Positions 19,769 through 26,556 of a stretch of DNA of 64,000 bases are shown piece after piece (the first letter of the stretch is position 1; each line of letters opens with the position of its first letter). The position numbers and the translations under genes were made by a program. Under the pieces are notes generated by a model, which was given only the letters and a program-made list of their open reading frames with translations, ran no database searches and was not told the origin of the DNA. Source of the stretch: Spirochaetales bacterium (GTDB lineage Bacteria > Spirochaetota > Spirochaetia > JABEVK01); the NCBI GenBank assembly GCA_947478845.1, contig CANJXC010000015.1, positions 1-64,000 on the forward strand, given 5' to 3'.

Positions 19769-19780
19769 GGTCTCAAGGCG

Positions 19781-20680
19781 CTAGGTTCCGTTCGATGTGC
19801 GCACCGCTGCGCTGATCACTTCCGAATCAAAACCCTCGGCCACCTTACCCGACTTGGCGTACACATAGAGCGCAGTATTGAACACGGTGTTCGCCACCGA
19901 AAATACAAGGGCGGTCAAAAGAAGCAGCAGGATTCCCACCCCAACCGCTGCCACGGCGCCAACCAAGTTTGCAGGTTCATAGAGACTGTAGGCACTGCCA
20001 GCAGTGGCCAAAATCAACAGCAGGTAGGTCAGGAACTGAACCAGTCCAAGGCCGATGCCTTTCACAAGACTTTCGCCCCAGGTCTTACCGATGACTTCCA
20101 CGGAACGCTTGATGGCCGCGAACGGACCTTTGTCTTCGTAGACGAGAACCGGGATAACAAAAAGTGTCAAAACGGTCCAAGCCATTCCGAGAATCCCGGT
20201 CACCGCGTTACCAATAAACTCACCCACCTTTCCCAGTTTCTGTGTGGCCTGTTGAAGCAAGTTCAGGACCAACCCAACCGTAGCCGACACCAGGCTCCAT
20301 TGAAGGATACGAAACCACCGCGAGAAGGCAAAAGCTAGGCTTTGCATAAAAGTGGCATTTCCGCCCTCGAAACGCGTTTTGGCGGTAAACACCACACAAA
20401 CGTTGAAAAAAGTGGCAATAAAGGCCAGCCCGATGTAGGTGACAAAGAGGCAGCCAAGTTGCACCAAGAGCTGGGTTTCCTCGCTCCAATGGGTATCGGT
20501 GAGGTAGGGCAGCAACGCCGGATAAACCATGGCCACGGCGAACATTGCCGAAAAAAAGAACGAGAGCAAAGCGAAGATCAGGAGTTCTTTATCTTTGTTG
20601 ATAACGGTGAAAGTAAGCTTGGTCAATTTCCAACTGCGACGGAAAACGTCAATAGAAAAACAGCTTGGTGCACACCCCAA
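19781..20680 (-). CDS. DUF6159-like multi-pass membrane protein
   Basis: 299 aa if started at the TTG at 20680. About six hydrophobic helices, with charged loops such as VYEDKGPFAAIKRSVEVIGKTWGE, the hallmark of DUF6159 proteins. Family members start around FRRSWKLTK, which here is codon 12. A promoter TTGACA-N17-CAAGCT overlaps the first codons, so translation may really begin at the ATT at 20653 (codon 10). No other ATG, GTG or TTG in frame fits. Function of the family is unknown. It diverges from the PAS kinase gene. Confidence 0.72.
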   Translation of the reverse strand: MGCAPSCFSIDVFRRSWKLTKLTFTVINKDKELLIFALLSFFFSAMFAVAMVYPALLPYLTDTHWSEETQLLVQLGCLFVTYIGLAFIATFFNVCVVFTAKTRFEGGNATFMQSLAFAFSRWFRILQWSLVSATVGLVLNLLQQATQKLGKVGEFIGNAVTGILGMAWTVLTLFVIPVLVYEDKGPFAAIKRSVEVIGKTWGESLVKGIGLGLVQFLTYLLLILATAGSAYSLYEPANLVGAVAAVGVGILLLLLTALVFSVANTVFNTALYVYAKSGKVAEGFDSEVISAAVRTSNGT

Positions 20681-20690
20681 CCGCTGTCAA
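20662..20690 (-). promoter_or_regulatory. Promoter TTGACA-N17-CAAGCT inside the annotated start of the DUF6159-like gene
   Basis: On the minus strand TTGACA (20685-20690) is 17 bp from CAAGCT (20662-20667). The -10 ends 8 bases before an in-frame ATT at 20653. If used, the TTG at 20680 would lie in the promoter spacer and could not be transcribed. Confidence 0.4.
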
Positions 20691-20718
20691 GCCCAGTTCA
20701 GGCGGGTTAAGATTGCCC

Positions 20719-20747
20719 TTGCTACCAGAGGTACCACAGACTAAACT
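20719..20747 (+). promoter_or_regulatory. Leaderless promoter TTGCTA-N17-TAAACT-N6-ATG
   Basis: TTGCTA (20719-20724) and TAAACT (20742-20747) are 17 bp apart and the -10 ends six bases before the ATG at 20754. No ribosome-binding site exists. The same TTGCTA box with the same spacings occurs at 56024-56052. Confidence 0.68.
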
Positions 20748-20753
20748 TTGACC

Positions 20754-21896
20754 ATGCTCCCATCGCTCGAAGATCAGGTTCAGTCACTACGGCGGCAGGT
20801 GGCCCATCTCGAAGTGGAACTCAACAATTCCTACCAGCTCAAGTTTCCTTGGGCAGGAAATCTCGGACGTTGGGAGTGGGATTACTTAAGTGGCCAAGTC
20901 GTCTGCAGCGAGCTTAAAGTTCGGGCGATTGGCTTTGAACCCGCAGAGATGGGGCCCTTGGTGGACGACTGGACGGCACGCATCCACCCGGAAGACTACG
21001 AAAGCGCGATGAACGCCATGCGGCTGCACCTCGCGGGCGAACTTGACGTGTATGAGACAGAGTATCGCATCCGAACAAAAGACGGCGGCTACCGCTGGTT
21101 TTACGACCGGGGCAAAACCACGCAGACGGATCCTCAGGGAAAGCCTCTTTCGATTGCGGGGGTTGTCTTCGACGTCACCGAACGGAAACGCATCGAAGAA
21201 CAACTTCGGGCCAGCGTCGAGTTCAAGGGTCACCTCATTGCCGTTCTGTCTCATGATATCCGGGGCCCCTTGGGGGCCATCCGCAGCTTGATGGAAAGCA
21301 TTGATCTCTACGAGCCCCAAGAATATGAGCAGCTCTTTCGGACGGTAGGCAATGCTGCTCTCAAAGTGGAAGTCCTTCTCGGGGGCATGCTCGAGTGGGC
21401 CCGTCTCGACCAGAACCACTCTCAGGTTTCGCCCAAGCCCGAAAAGCTGGCCCCGATCATCGAAGAGCAACTGGAGTTTTTCGAACAGCAAGCGAGGGCC
21501 AAGACCATAACTTTGAGCTCAGATATCGACCCAAAACTCCTTATCGTAGCCGACCCCAGAATCGTCGAGGTCGTGGTTCGCAACCTGATCAGTAATGCCC
21601 TCAAGTTCACACCAGCCGGAGGGCAGGTAAGCCTCTATGCACACGCCGTCGCGCAGGGAATCGAGGTCAAGGTCGTCGACACGGGCGAAGGGATGATTGA
21701 GTCGGTAGCCCAGAGCCTGCGGGAGTTTTCGGGAAGCTACACAACTCGGGGAACCGATGGAGAAACTGGTTCTGGCCTTGGTCTCGTCCTTTGCCGTGAG
21801 TTTCTCCGCCTCAGTGGAGGCAGCCTAACTATCGCGAGCCAGCCCGATATAGGGAGCACCTTCAGCTTTGTCTTGCCGGGTGTGATGTCTCCTTGA
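20754..21896 (+). CDS. PAS-domain sensor histidine kinase (soluble, orphan)
   Basis: 380 aa from the ATG at 20754, favoured by the leaderless promoter over the in-frame TTG at 20748. A short coiled coil (1-25) precedes a PAS_3-type domain (~30-145: GRWEWDY, TEYRIRTKDGGYRWFYDRGK). The histidine box is LSHDIRGPLGAI with H167. The HATPase domain has NLISNALKFTP, VVDTGEGM and GSGLGLVLC. No transmembrane helix, so it senses a cytoplasmic cue. No response regulator is adjacent; the next gene overlaps its stop (TTGA). Confidence 0.9.
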   Translation: MLPSLEDQVQSLRRQVAHLEVELNNSYQLKFPWAGNLGRWEWDYLSGQVVCSELKVRAIGFEPAEMGPLVDDWTARIHPEDYESAMNAMRLHLAGELDVYETEYRIRTKDGGYRWFYDRGKTTQTDPQGKPLSIAGVVFDVTERKRIEEQLRASVEFKGHLIAVLSHDIRGPLGAIRSLMESIDLYEPQEYEQLFRTVGNAALKVEVLLGGMLEWARLDQNHSQVSPKPEKLAPIIEEQLEFFEQQARAKTITLSSDIDPKLLIVADPRIVEVVVRNLISNALKFTPAGGQVSLYAHAVAQGIEVKVVDTGEGMIESVAQSLREFSGSYTTRGTDGETGSGLGLVLCREFLRLSGGSLTIASQPDIGSTFSFVLPGVMSP

Positions 21897-23515
21897 AAGC
21901 TCAAAGTTGGTTTCTCGCCACAGGACTTTCTCTCCTGTTGATTCTTCAGCTCACCTTTGGTTTGCTGCTGGCAACTCCAAACGGGGTTCGTCTTGCCTCC
22001 CCAGCAGAGGGTCAGGTGGGACTTCATGTTGAACTGGCCGGCGACGCCTGGTTTGCTGGCGGACCTGAGGACCTGGCAAGCATTCACCTCGTGGCTCGGG
22101 GCCCCAAAGGGGAGAATGTTTCGTTGCCCATGGAACGCATCGAGGTGATGGACGGCCTTAAAGTGCTCTATCCGCTTGCTCGTTGGCGGGGAGCAATTGA
22201 CCTCCCTTCGCCGGGTTCTTGGAACCTCACAGCGGTGGCCACTTCTACGGCAAACGGGGGAACCGCCCAGTTCAGGTCGTCAACCACCCGCACTGTGATC
22301 GCCAGCGACGGAAGCCTAGGCACCTTTGAAAGGTTTGGCCCTCAGCATTTATGGCCGGTGCTGCTCGTGGTCGTGCTCTCGGTAACAGCCTTCGTCACCG
22401 TTAGGCGCCGGGGTGCTTTGTCGCCGAAACTCGCTTGGACCCTTTCCCTCCTTCTGTGGGGGAACGAACTGTTCTACCAAAGTGTGTGTTTCGCCCAAGG
22501 GGGTTGGAGCCTATACGGTTCGCTGATGCTTCAGGTGGGCGGCCTGACGACCCTCCTGATTCCCTTTGCCCTGCTCCTTCGTGAGGGGAGGGTTAGGCGG
22601 CAGGTGGTAGAACTGGTGTGGTTCTGGGGAATCGGCGGAGCCACAGTGGCCCTGCTCACAACCGACCTGGGCGCGGCGGGCTTTCCCAGCGTTCACTACT
22701 TCTGTTTCTTCCTTTCGCACGGCCTGATTCTGATAAGTGCCTGTGCGCTCGCCGGCCAACGGCCGCAGGCGATTACGGTGGGCTCGCTTGTCAGGGTGCT
22801 GATAGTTTCCAACCTGGTGCTTCTACCGCTTGTTGCTATCAATTTTGGGCTAACTATGCTTCCTCCGCACAACCCGGGCAACTACTTTGTTCTAACCTAC
22901 CCGCCTCCCGAAGGTAGCCCGGTAGACCTTTTGGCCAGAGTGTTCGGCCCTTCTCCGGGTTATGTGCTGGGGTTGGAACTGCTTGCTATCGCCGTTTTTG
23001 TTGTGCTGTGGCTTCCATTTGCCCTCAGCCGACGCCTGCCACACCGCGAACATCCATTGACCTCGGGAAGAGGCTATGTGGCAGTTCAATTTGTGTTGCT
23101 CGGGGCGGCGGCGGTGCTTCCCTTTGTGGCAGGCTCGCCTTGGGGCCCCCGCTTTACCGGCTGGGAACTGCAGGTGGGAGTCCTGCTTGGCGTGGCTTCG
23201 CTGGTTCTCACTTGGGATGCCGTCACCGTTTTAGGAAGCAACCTAAGCGCCCTTCCCCGGCCGCTGGAAACTTCCGCCCTCGTGAGGCGTGGACCCTACC
23301 GTCTCCTTCGACATCCCATTTACACCTCGCTGCTTGGTGCCCTTACTGGCTGGACCCTCGTCTGGAAGGATGTGGGACTGGTTGCCCTGGCTCTGACTCT
23401 TTTGGTGTTGTTTGTTTTTAAAAGCCGCCTGGAAGAACGCTGGCTCTTGCAGCGTTACCCCGAGTACGAGGCCTACCGCGCCGAGACGGGCGGGCTTTTC
23501 CCCAGGGTGTTCTAG
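21893..23515 (+). CDS. Membrane protein with C-terminal isoprenylcysteine methyltransferase-like domain
   Basis: 540 aa from a TTG overlapping the previous stop (TTGA). An N-terminal signal/anchor helix is followed by a ~110-residue extracytoplasmic beta domain (VRLASPAEGQVGLHVELAGDA... GSWNLTAVATS). About ten helices come next. The final ~100 residues carry LVRRGPYRLLRHPIYTSLLG and RYPEYEAYRAETGGLFPRVF, the signature of ICMT/PEMT-type methyltransferases. Substrate unknown; a membrane lipid or exported small molecule is possible. The combination of extracytoplasmic domain, long membrane part and ICMT-like end is unusual. Confidence 0.7.
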   Translation: MKAQSWFLATGLSLLLILQLTFGLLLATPNGVRLASPAEGQVGLHVELAGDAWFAGGPEDLASIHLVARGPKGENVSLPMERIEVMDGLKVLYPLARWRGAIDLPSPGSWNLTAVATSTANGGTAQFRSSTTRTVIASDGSLGTFERFGPQHLWPVLLVVVLSVTAFVTVRRRGALSPKLAWTLSLLLWGNELFYQSVCFAQGGWSLYGSLMLQVGGLTTLLIPFALLLREGRVRRQVVELVWFWGIGGATVALLTTDLGAAGFPSVHYFCFFLSHGLILISACALAGQRPQAITVGSLVRVLIVSNLVLLPLVAINFGLTMLPPHNPGNYFVLTYPPPEGSPVDLLARVFGPSPGYVLGLELLAIAVFVVLWLPFALSRRLPHREHPLTSGRGYVAVQFVLLGAAAVLPFVAGSPWGPRFTGWELQVGVLLGVASLVLTWDAVTVLGSNLSALPRPLETSALVRRGPYRLLRHPIYTSLLGALTGWTLVWKDVGLVALALTLLVLFVFKSRLEERWLLQRYPEYEAYRAETGGLFPRVF

Positions 23516-23516
23516 A

Positions 23517-24848
23517 GTGGCATGGCTCAAGCTGGAGCAAGTTGCTATCGGCGACTGGCGCCACCGCATTCTGGAAAACCTCGACTGGAGCTGGCAAAAG
23601 GGCGAAAGCTGGGTGGTCACCGGACCCAACGGTAGCGGAAAATCCGCCCTTGCGGCGCTGTGGGTGGGACGCCTCGACGCGGTGGCGGGCCACTTTGAGC
23701 GAGCGCCCGAGTTCCATGACGCCGAGGAAGCTTGGATAGGCTTTGAGCGTCAGCAGTTGCTTCTCGACGCCGAAAGAGCGTTCGACGATAGCGACTACCG
23801 GGAATCACCTGACCCCGGAACTCTCGTCGGGGAGTTTGTTGGTGGCACGGGCGCCCTTGAGCGTTTCGGGCTGAAGGACAAGAAAGCCCGTGGCCTAAAG
23901 CACCTCTCCACGGGCGAATTGCGGCGAGCCTGTTTGGCCAGAGCTTGGGTTAGGGGCCTGCCTTTCCTCATCCTCGATGAGCCCTACGAGGGACTCGATG
24001 CCCAGGGAGTCTCACTCCTTGCTCAAGTACTCCAAACCGCCCTGGCCGAGGGTATCGACCTAGCGTTTCTCACCCAGAACGCGGAACTCGCACCAAAGGG
24101 CATTACCCGCCTCTGGACTCTGGCACCGGCCCGTGCGGCTCAAAGGGCACCGGTTGCCTTTGGTCCCACCCCGAAGGGGAGTCACCCGGTGCTCGAGTTC
24201 CGCAGCGTGAATGCCGGCTACGGTGATTTGGCCGTGCTCAAGAACTTTTCGTGGACGGTGCGCCAAGGCGAACGCTGGCTGGTCACCGGCCCCAACGGCA
24301 TTGGGAAAAGCACCTTGTTGTCGTTGATTTCTGGCGATCATCCGCAGGTGTTCAGCAACGACGTACGCATTGCCGGACGCCGTCGGGGGCCGGAACTCAC
24401 CCTCGATGACCTGCGGCTCGAGGTCGCTTTGGTCAGCTACGCCGCCCACCTCAGGTTTCGTAATTTGTTCCGCAACACCGGCTTGGAGGTGCTCGCTTCT
24501 GGGTTTGCCGGTACCATAGGCTTGTGGCGCGACCCTACTTGGAGCGAGGTGCAGGCTTGCCGCGCCTTGGCAGCCGAATGGGGCTTGGAAGAGGCGTGTT
24601 CGCGCTTGTGGGAAGAACTCAGCTGGGGGACGCAGCGGCTTATTCTGTTGGGTCGCGCTTTAGTAGCCGGCCAGAAACTCCTGCTTCTCGACGAGCCGTG
24701 CCAGGGTTTGGACCAGCCGGCGCAGGAGCGATTTCTCAGCCGTGTGGCCGTGTGGGTGAAAAACCCCCAGCATACTCTGGTGTATGTAACCCATCGCCAG
24801 AATGAGGTGGACGCTTCGTCGTTTTTCCGCCTGACGCTCGGTGACTAA
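23517..24848 (+). CDS. Double ABC ATPase, ModF/PhrA-like
   Basis: 443 aa from a GTG one base after the upstream stop, with AGGG ahead of it; longer readings run back through the neighbour. Two ATP-binding domains: Walker A GPNGSGKSAL (first) and GPNGIGKSTL (second), Walker B segments FLILDEPYEGLDAQG and LLLLDEPCQGLDQPA. Signature regions are LSTGELRRACLARA and LSWGTQRLILLGRA. No membrane domain, as in E. coli ModF. Its role is not established in the family; molybdate uptake genes are absent here. It ends four bases inside the convergent TetR gene. Confidence 0.85.
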   Translation: MAWLKLEQVAIGDWRHRILENLDWSWQKGESWVVTGPNGSGKSALAALWVGRLDAVAGHFERAPEFHDAEEAWIGFERQQLLLDAERAFDDSDYRESPDPGTLVGEFVGGTGALERFGLKDKKARGLKHLSTGELRRACLARAWVRGLPFLILDEPYEGLDAQGVSLLAQVLQTALAEGIDLAFLTQNAELAPKGITRLWTLAPARAAQRAPVAFGPTPKGSHPVLEFRSVNAGYGDLAVLKNFSWTVRQGERWLVTGPNGIGKSTLLSLISGDHPQVFSNDVRIAGRRRGPELTLDDLRLEVALVSYAAHLRFRNLFRNTGLEVLASGFAGTIGLWRDPTWSEVQACRALAAEWGLEEACSRLWEELSWGTQRLILLGRALVAGQKLLLLDEPCQGLDQPAQERFLSRVAVWVKNPQHTLVYVTHRQNEVDASSFFRLTLGD

Positions 24849-25450
24849 CCCGAGGACTCCTGAAACATCACGTTTAACCACGCTTCCAGCTCGGGAGGTT
24901 GGACGGCGGGTGGCAGAAGGTTGTCGCTCAAAAGTCCTGCCCAACCGTGCAAGGCCGACCAGAGGAACAGCACCACAGGCGCGAGGTCCTGGCCGTGCTT
25001 CCAGCCGTTAGCCTGAGCCCTGGCAACTCCCGTCACCAGCGACTGAAAGGCCCGCTCGGCTTCGAACTGGCAGCTTTCGCTGTGGAGCGAATAACCGTAG
25101 GGCGAGAACATCAGGCGGTACAAGGCCGGGTTGGCCAGCGCAAACACCAAATAGGCCCTTGCTTGGCCGCGAAGCGCGTCGATGGCCTCGGCTAAGCCTG
25201 CGGAACCGGCCCCTTCTGCCCTTGCGGTAACGGCATCGGCAAAGCGTCGAAACCCCTCGGCGGCCAGCGCCCCCATCAGCGACCCTTTGTCGGCAAAGTG
25301 GCGGTAAGGGGCGTTAGGCGAAACTCCGGTGGCTTTCGCCAGGGCCCGCAGGCTGAGTTCACCCTCACCCGCTTGTTCGAGCTTCAGCAAACCCTCGGCG
25401 ACCAGTGCAGTACGGAGGTCGCCATGATGGTAGGTTTGTCGGACATTCAC
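24845..25450 (-). CDS. TetR-family transcriptional repressor
   Basis: 201 aa from a GTG at 25450. The N-terminal helix-turn-helix reads LSLRALAKATGVSPNAPYRHFADKGSLMGALA, standard for TetR. The C-terminal ligand domain (RAYLVFALANPALYRLMFSPYG) is of the TetR_C_33-like type. There is no Shine-Dalgarno; a TTGACT-N18-TAAAAT promoter ends six bases before the GTG, so the mRNA is probably leaderless. It diverges from an oxidoreductase gene that it most likely controls. An inverted repeat CTGAAGTTCAG in its own promoter spacer is the best operator candidate. Confidence 0.88.
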   Translation of the reverse strand: MNVRQTYHHGDLRTALVAEGLLKLEQAGEGELSLRALAKATGVSPNAPYRHFADKGSLMGALAAEGFRRFADAVTARAEGAGSAGLAEAIDALRGQARAYLVFALANPALYRLMFSPYGYSLHSESCQFEAERAFQSLVTGVARAQANGWKHGQDLAPVVLFLWSALHGWAGLLSDNLLPPAVQPPELEAWLNVMFQESSG

Positions 25451-25456
25451 AGCGCC

Positions 25457-25486
25457 ATTTTACTGAAGTTCAGCAAGCTCAGTCAA
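25457..25486 (-). promoter_or_regulatory. Leaderless promoter TTGACT-N18-TAAAAT-N6-GTG
   Basis: On the minus strand TTGACT (25481-25486), an 18-bp spacer, TAAAAT (25457-25462), then six bases to the GTG at 25450. It faces away from the promoter at 25492-25520. Confidence 0.62.
25463..25473. promoter_or_regulatory. Candidate TetR operator CTGAAGTTCAG
   Basis: Arms CTGAA/TTCAG around a central G lie in the spacer of the repressor's own promoter and just upstream of the divergent -35 box. Binding would block the tetR promoter; an effect on the oxidoreductase gene is less direct. Confidence 0.4.
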
Positions 25487-25491
25487 GAATG

Positions 25492-25520
25492 TTGACAATG
25501 CCCACACCAGAGGTTAAGGT
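25492..25520 (+). promoter_or_regulatory. Promoter TTGACA-N17-TAAGGT
   Basis: A consensus -35 and a good -10, 17 bp apart, about 30 bases before the ATG at 25551. The leader carries AGGAG. Confidence 0.65.
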
Positions 25521-25550
25521 AATGTAAGCACTGATCACATAGGAGTTCTT

Positions 25551-26489
25551 ATGCCCACACCACTGGCCGTTATTCTTGGCGCTGGTCCCGTCGGTCTCGC
25601 CACCGGCAAACTTTTTTTGGAGCGCCACATCGCCGTGAGGTACGTTACCCGAAGCGGGAAACCGGTCGCCGTACCGGGCTCGGAGACCCGTCAGGCGGAC
25701 GTTTCTGACGCTGTAGCCTTAGGCAAGGCTGCCGAAGGCGCTACCATCCTCATCCACGCCGTGGGCCTGCCCTACCCTGAGTGGGCCGAAAAACTGCCCG
25801 CCCTTCAAGACAGCGTTTTGAAGGTTGCCGAGCAAACCGGTGCGGTGGCGGTGTTTGTGGAAAACCTCTACAGCTACGATGCCTCGTCCATGCCCCTCAC
25901 AGAAAAAACGGCCGAAAACCCGCCAACCCGAAAAGGCGCTCTGAGGCTGAAGCTCAGCCAGCAGTGGTTGGCCCTGCACCAGAGCGGCCGTATCAAGGGC
26001 GTCGCGGTGCGCGCGAGCGACTACTTTGGCCCAGGAGCCACCCTATCCGGCAATTCTCACTTCGGTTTGAGGTTCTTCCCCCCCTTCGCGGCGGGCAAAT
26101 CCGTGGCTTTCCTAGGCCACCCCGATGCCGAGCACTGCTACACCTACCTGCCCGACTACGCCCGAGCTTTAGTCGAGGTGGCGCTGGCTCCCGAATCGTG
26201 GGGCAAAGTGTGGATTTGTCCCAGTGTTGGCCCTACAACGGCGCGCAAAATGGTCGAAGATCTGGGTAAAATTGCAGGAAAGAACCCCAAAGTGGGGGCC
26301 TTGCCCAGTTTCCTTGTCAGAATGCTCGGGCTGTTTGATCCGTTGATCCGCGAGGTATACGAGATGCTTTACCAGTTTGACCGAACCTTCACCCTCGATT
26401 CTTCGGCTTTTGAGGCTCGTTTTGGTTGGAAAGCGACGCCTCAGGCCCAGGCTCTGGCCGAAACCTGGAAGGCCCACACCTCTTTGTGA
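25551..26489 (+). CDS. NAD(P)-binding epimerase/reductase-like protein
   Basis: 312 aa. The N-terminal Rossmann motif is GAGPVGLATG, then VRYVTRSG and GATILIHAVGLPYPEW. An SDR-like Asn/Tyr region (FVENLYSYDA) is followed by VRASDYFGPGA, which is typical of epimerase-like atypical SDRs. The YxxxK pair of classical SDRs is not evident, so catalysis may differ. AGGAG precedes the ATG. Divergent from a TetR gene, so it is probably induced by the ligand of that repressor. Substrate unknown. Confidence 0.82.
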   Translation: MPTPLAVILGAGPVGLATGKLFLERHIAVRYVTRSGKPVAVPGSETRQADVSDAVALGKAAEGATILIHAVGLPYPEWAEKLPALQDSVLKVAEQTGAVAVFVENLYSYDASSMPLTEKTAENPPTRKGALRLKLSQQWLALHQSGRIKGVAVRASDYFGPGATLSGNSHFGLRFFPPFAAGKSVAFLGHPDAEHCYTYLPDYARALVEVALAPESWGKVWICPSVGPTTARKMVEDLGKIAGKNPKVGALPSFLVRMLGLFDPLIREVYEMLYQFDRTFTLDSSAFEARFGWKATPQAQALAETWKAHTSL

Positions 26490-26520
26490 AACCCGCCACG
26501 GACGAATAACTCCAAAAAGG

Positions 26521-26549
26521 TTGCAAGCCAGGGTCGGTGGGCAGATACT
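26521..26549 (+). promoter_or_regulatory. Leaderless promoter TTGCAA-N17-GATACT-N7-ATG
   Basis: TTGCAA (26521-26526) and GATACT (26544-26549) are 17 bp apart. The -10 ends seven bases before the ATG at 26557, which lacks a ribosome-binding site. Confidence 0.55.
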
Positions 26550-26556
26550 TGAGCGT

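Noticed and set aside
26377-26556. 60-residue N-terminal extension of the SulP transporter
   Set aside because: It overlaps the end of the oxidoreductase gene and the promoter at 26521-26549, and SulP proteins begin close to the first helix.
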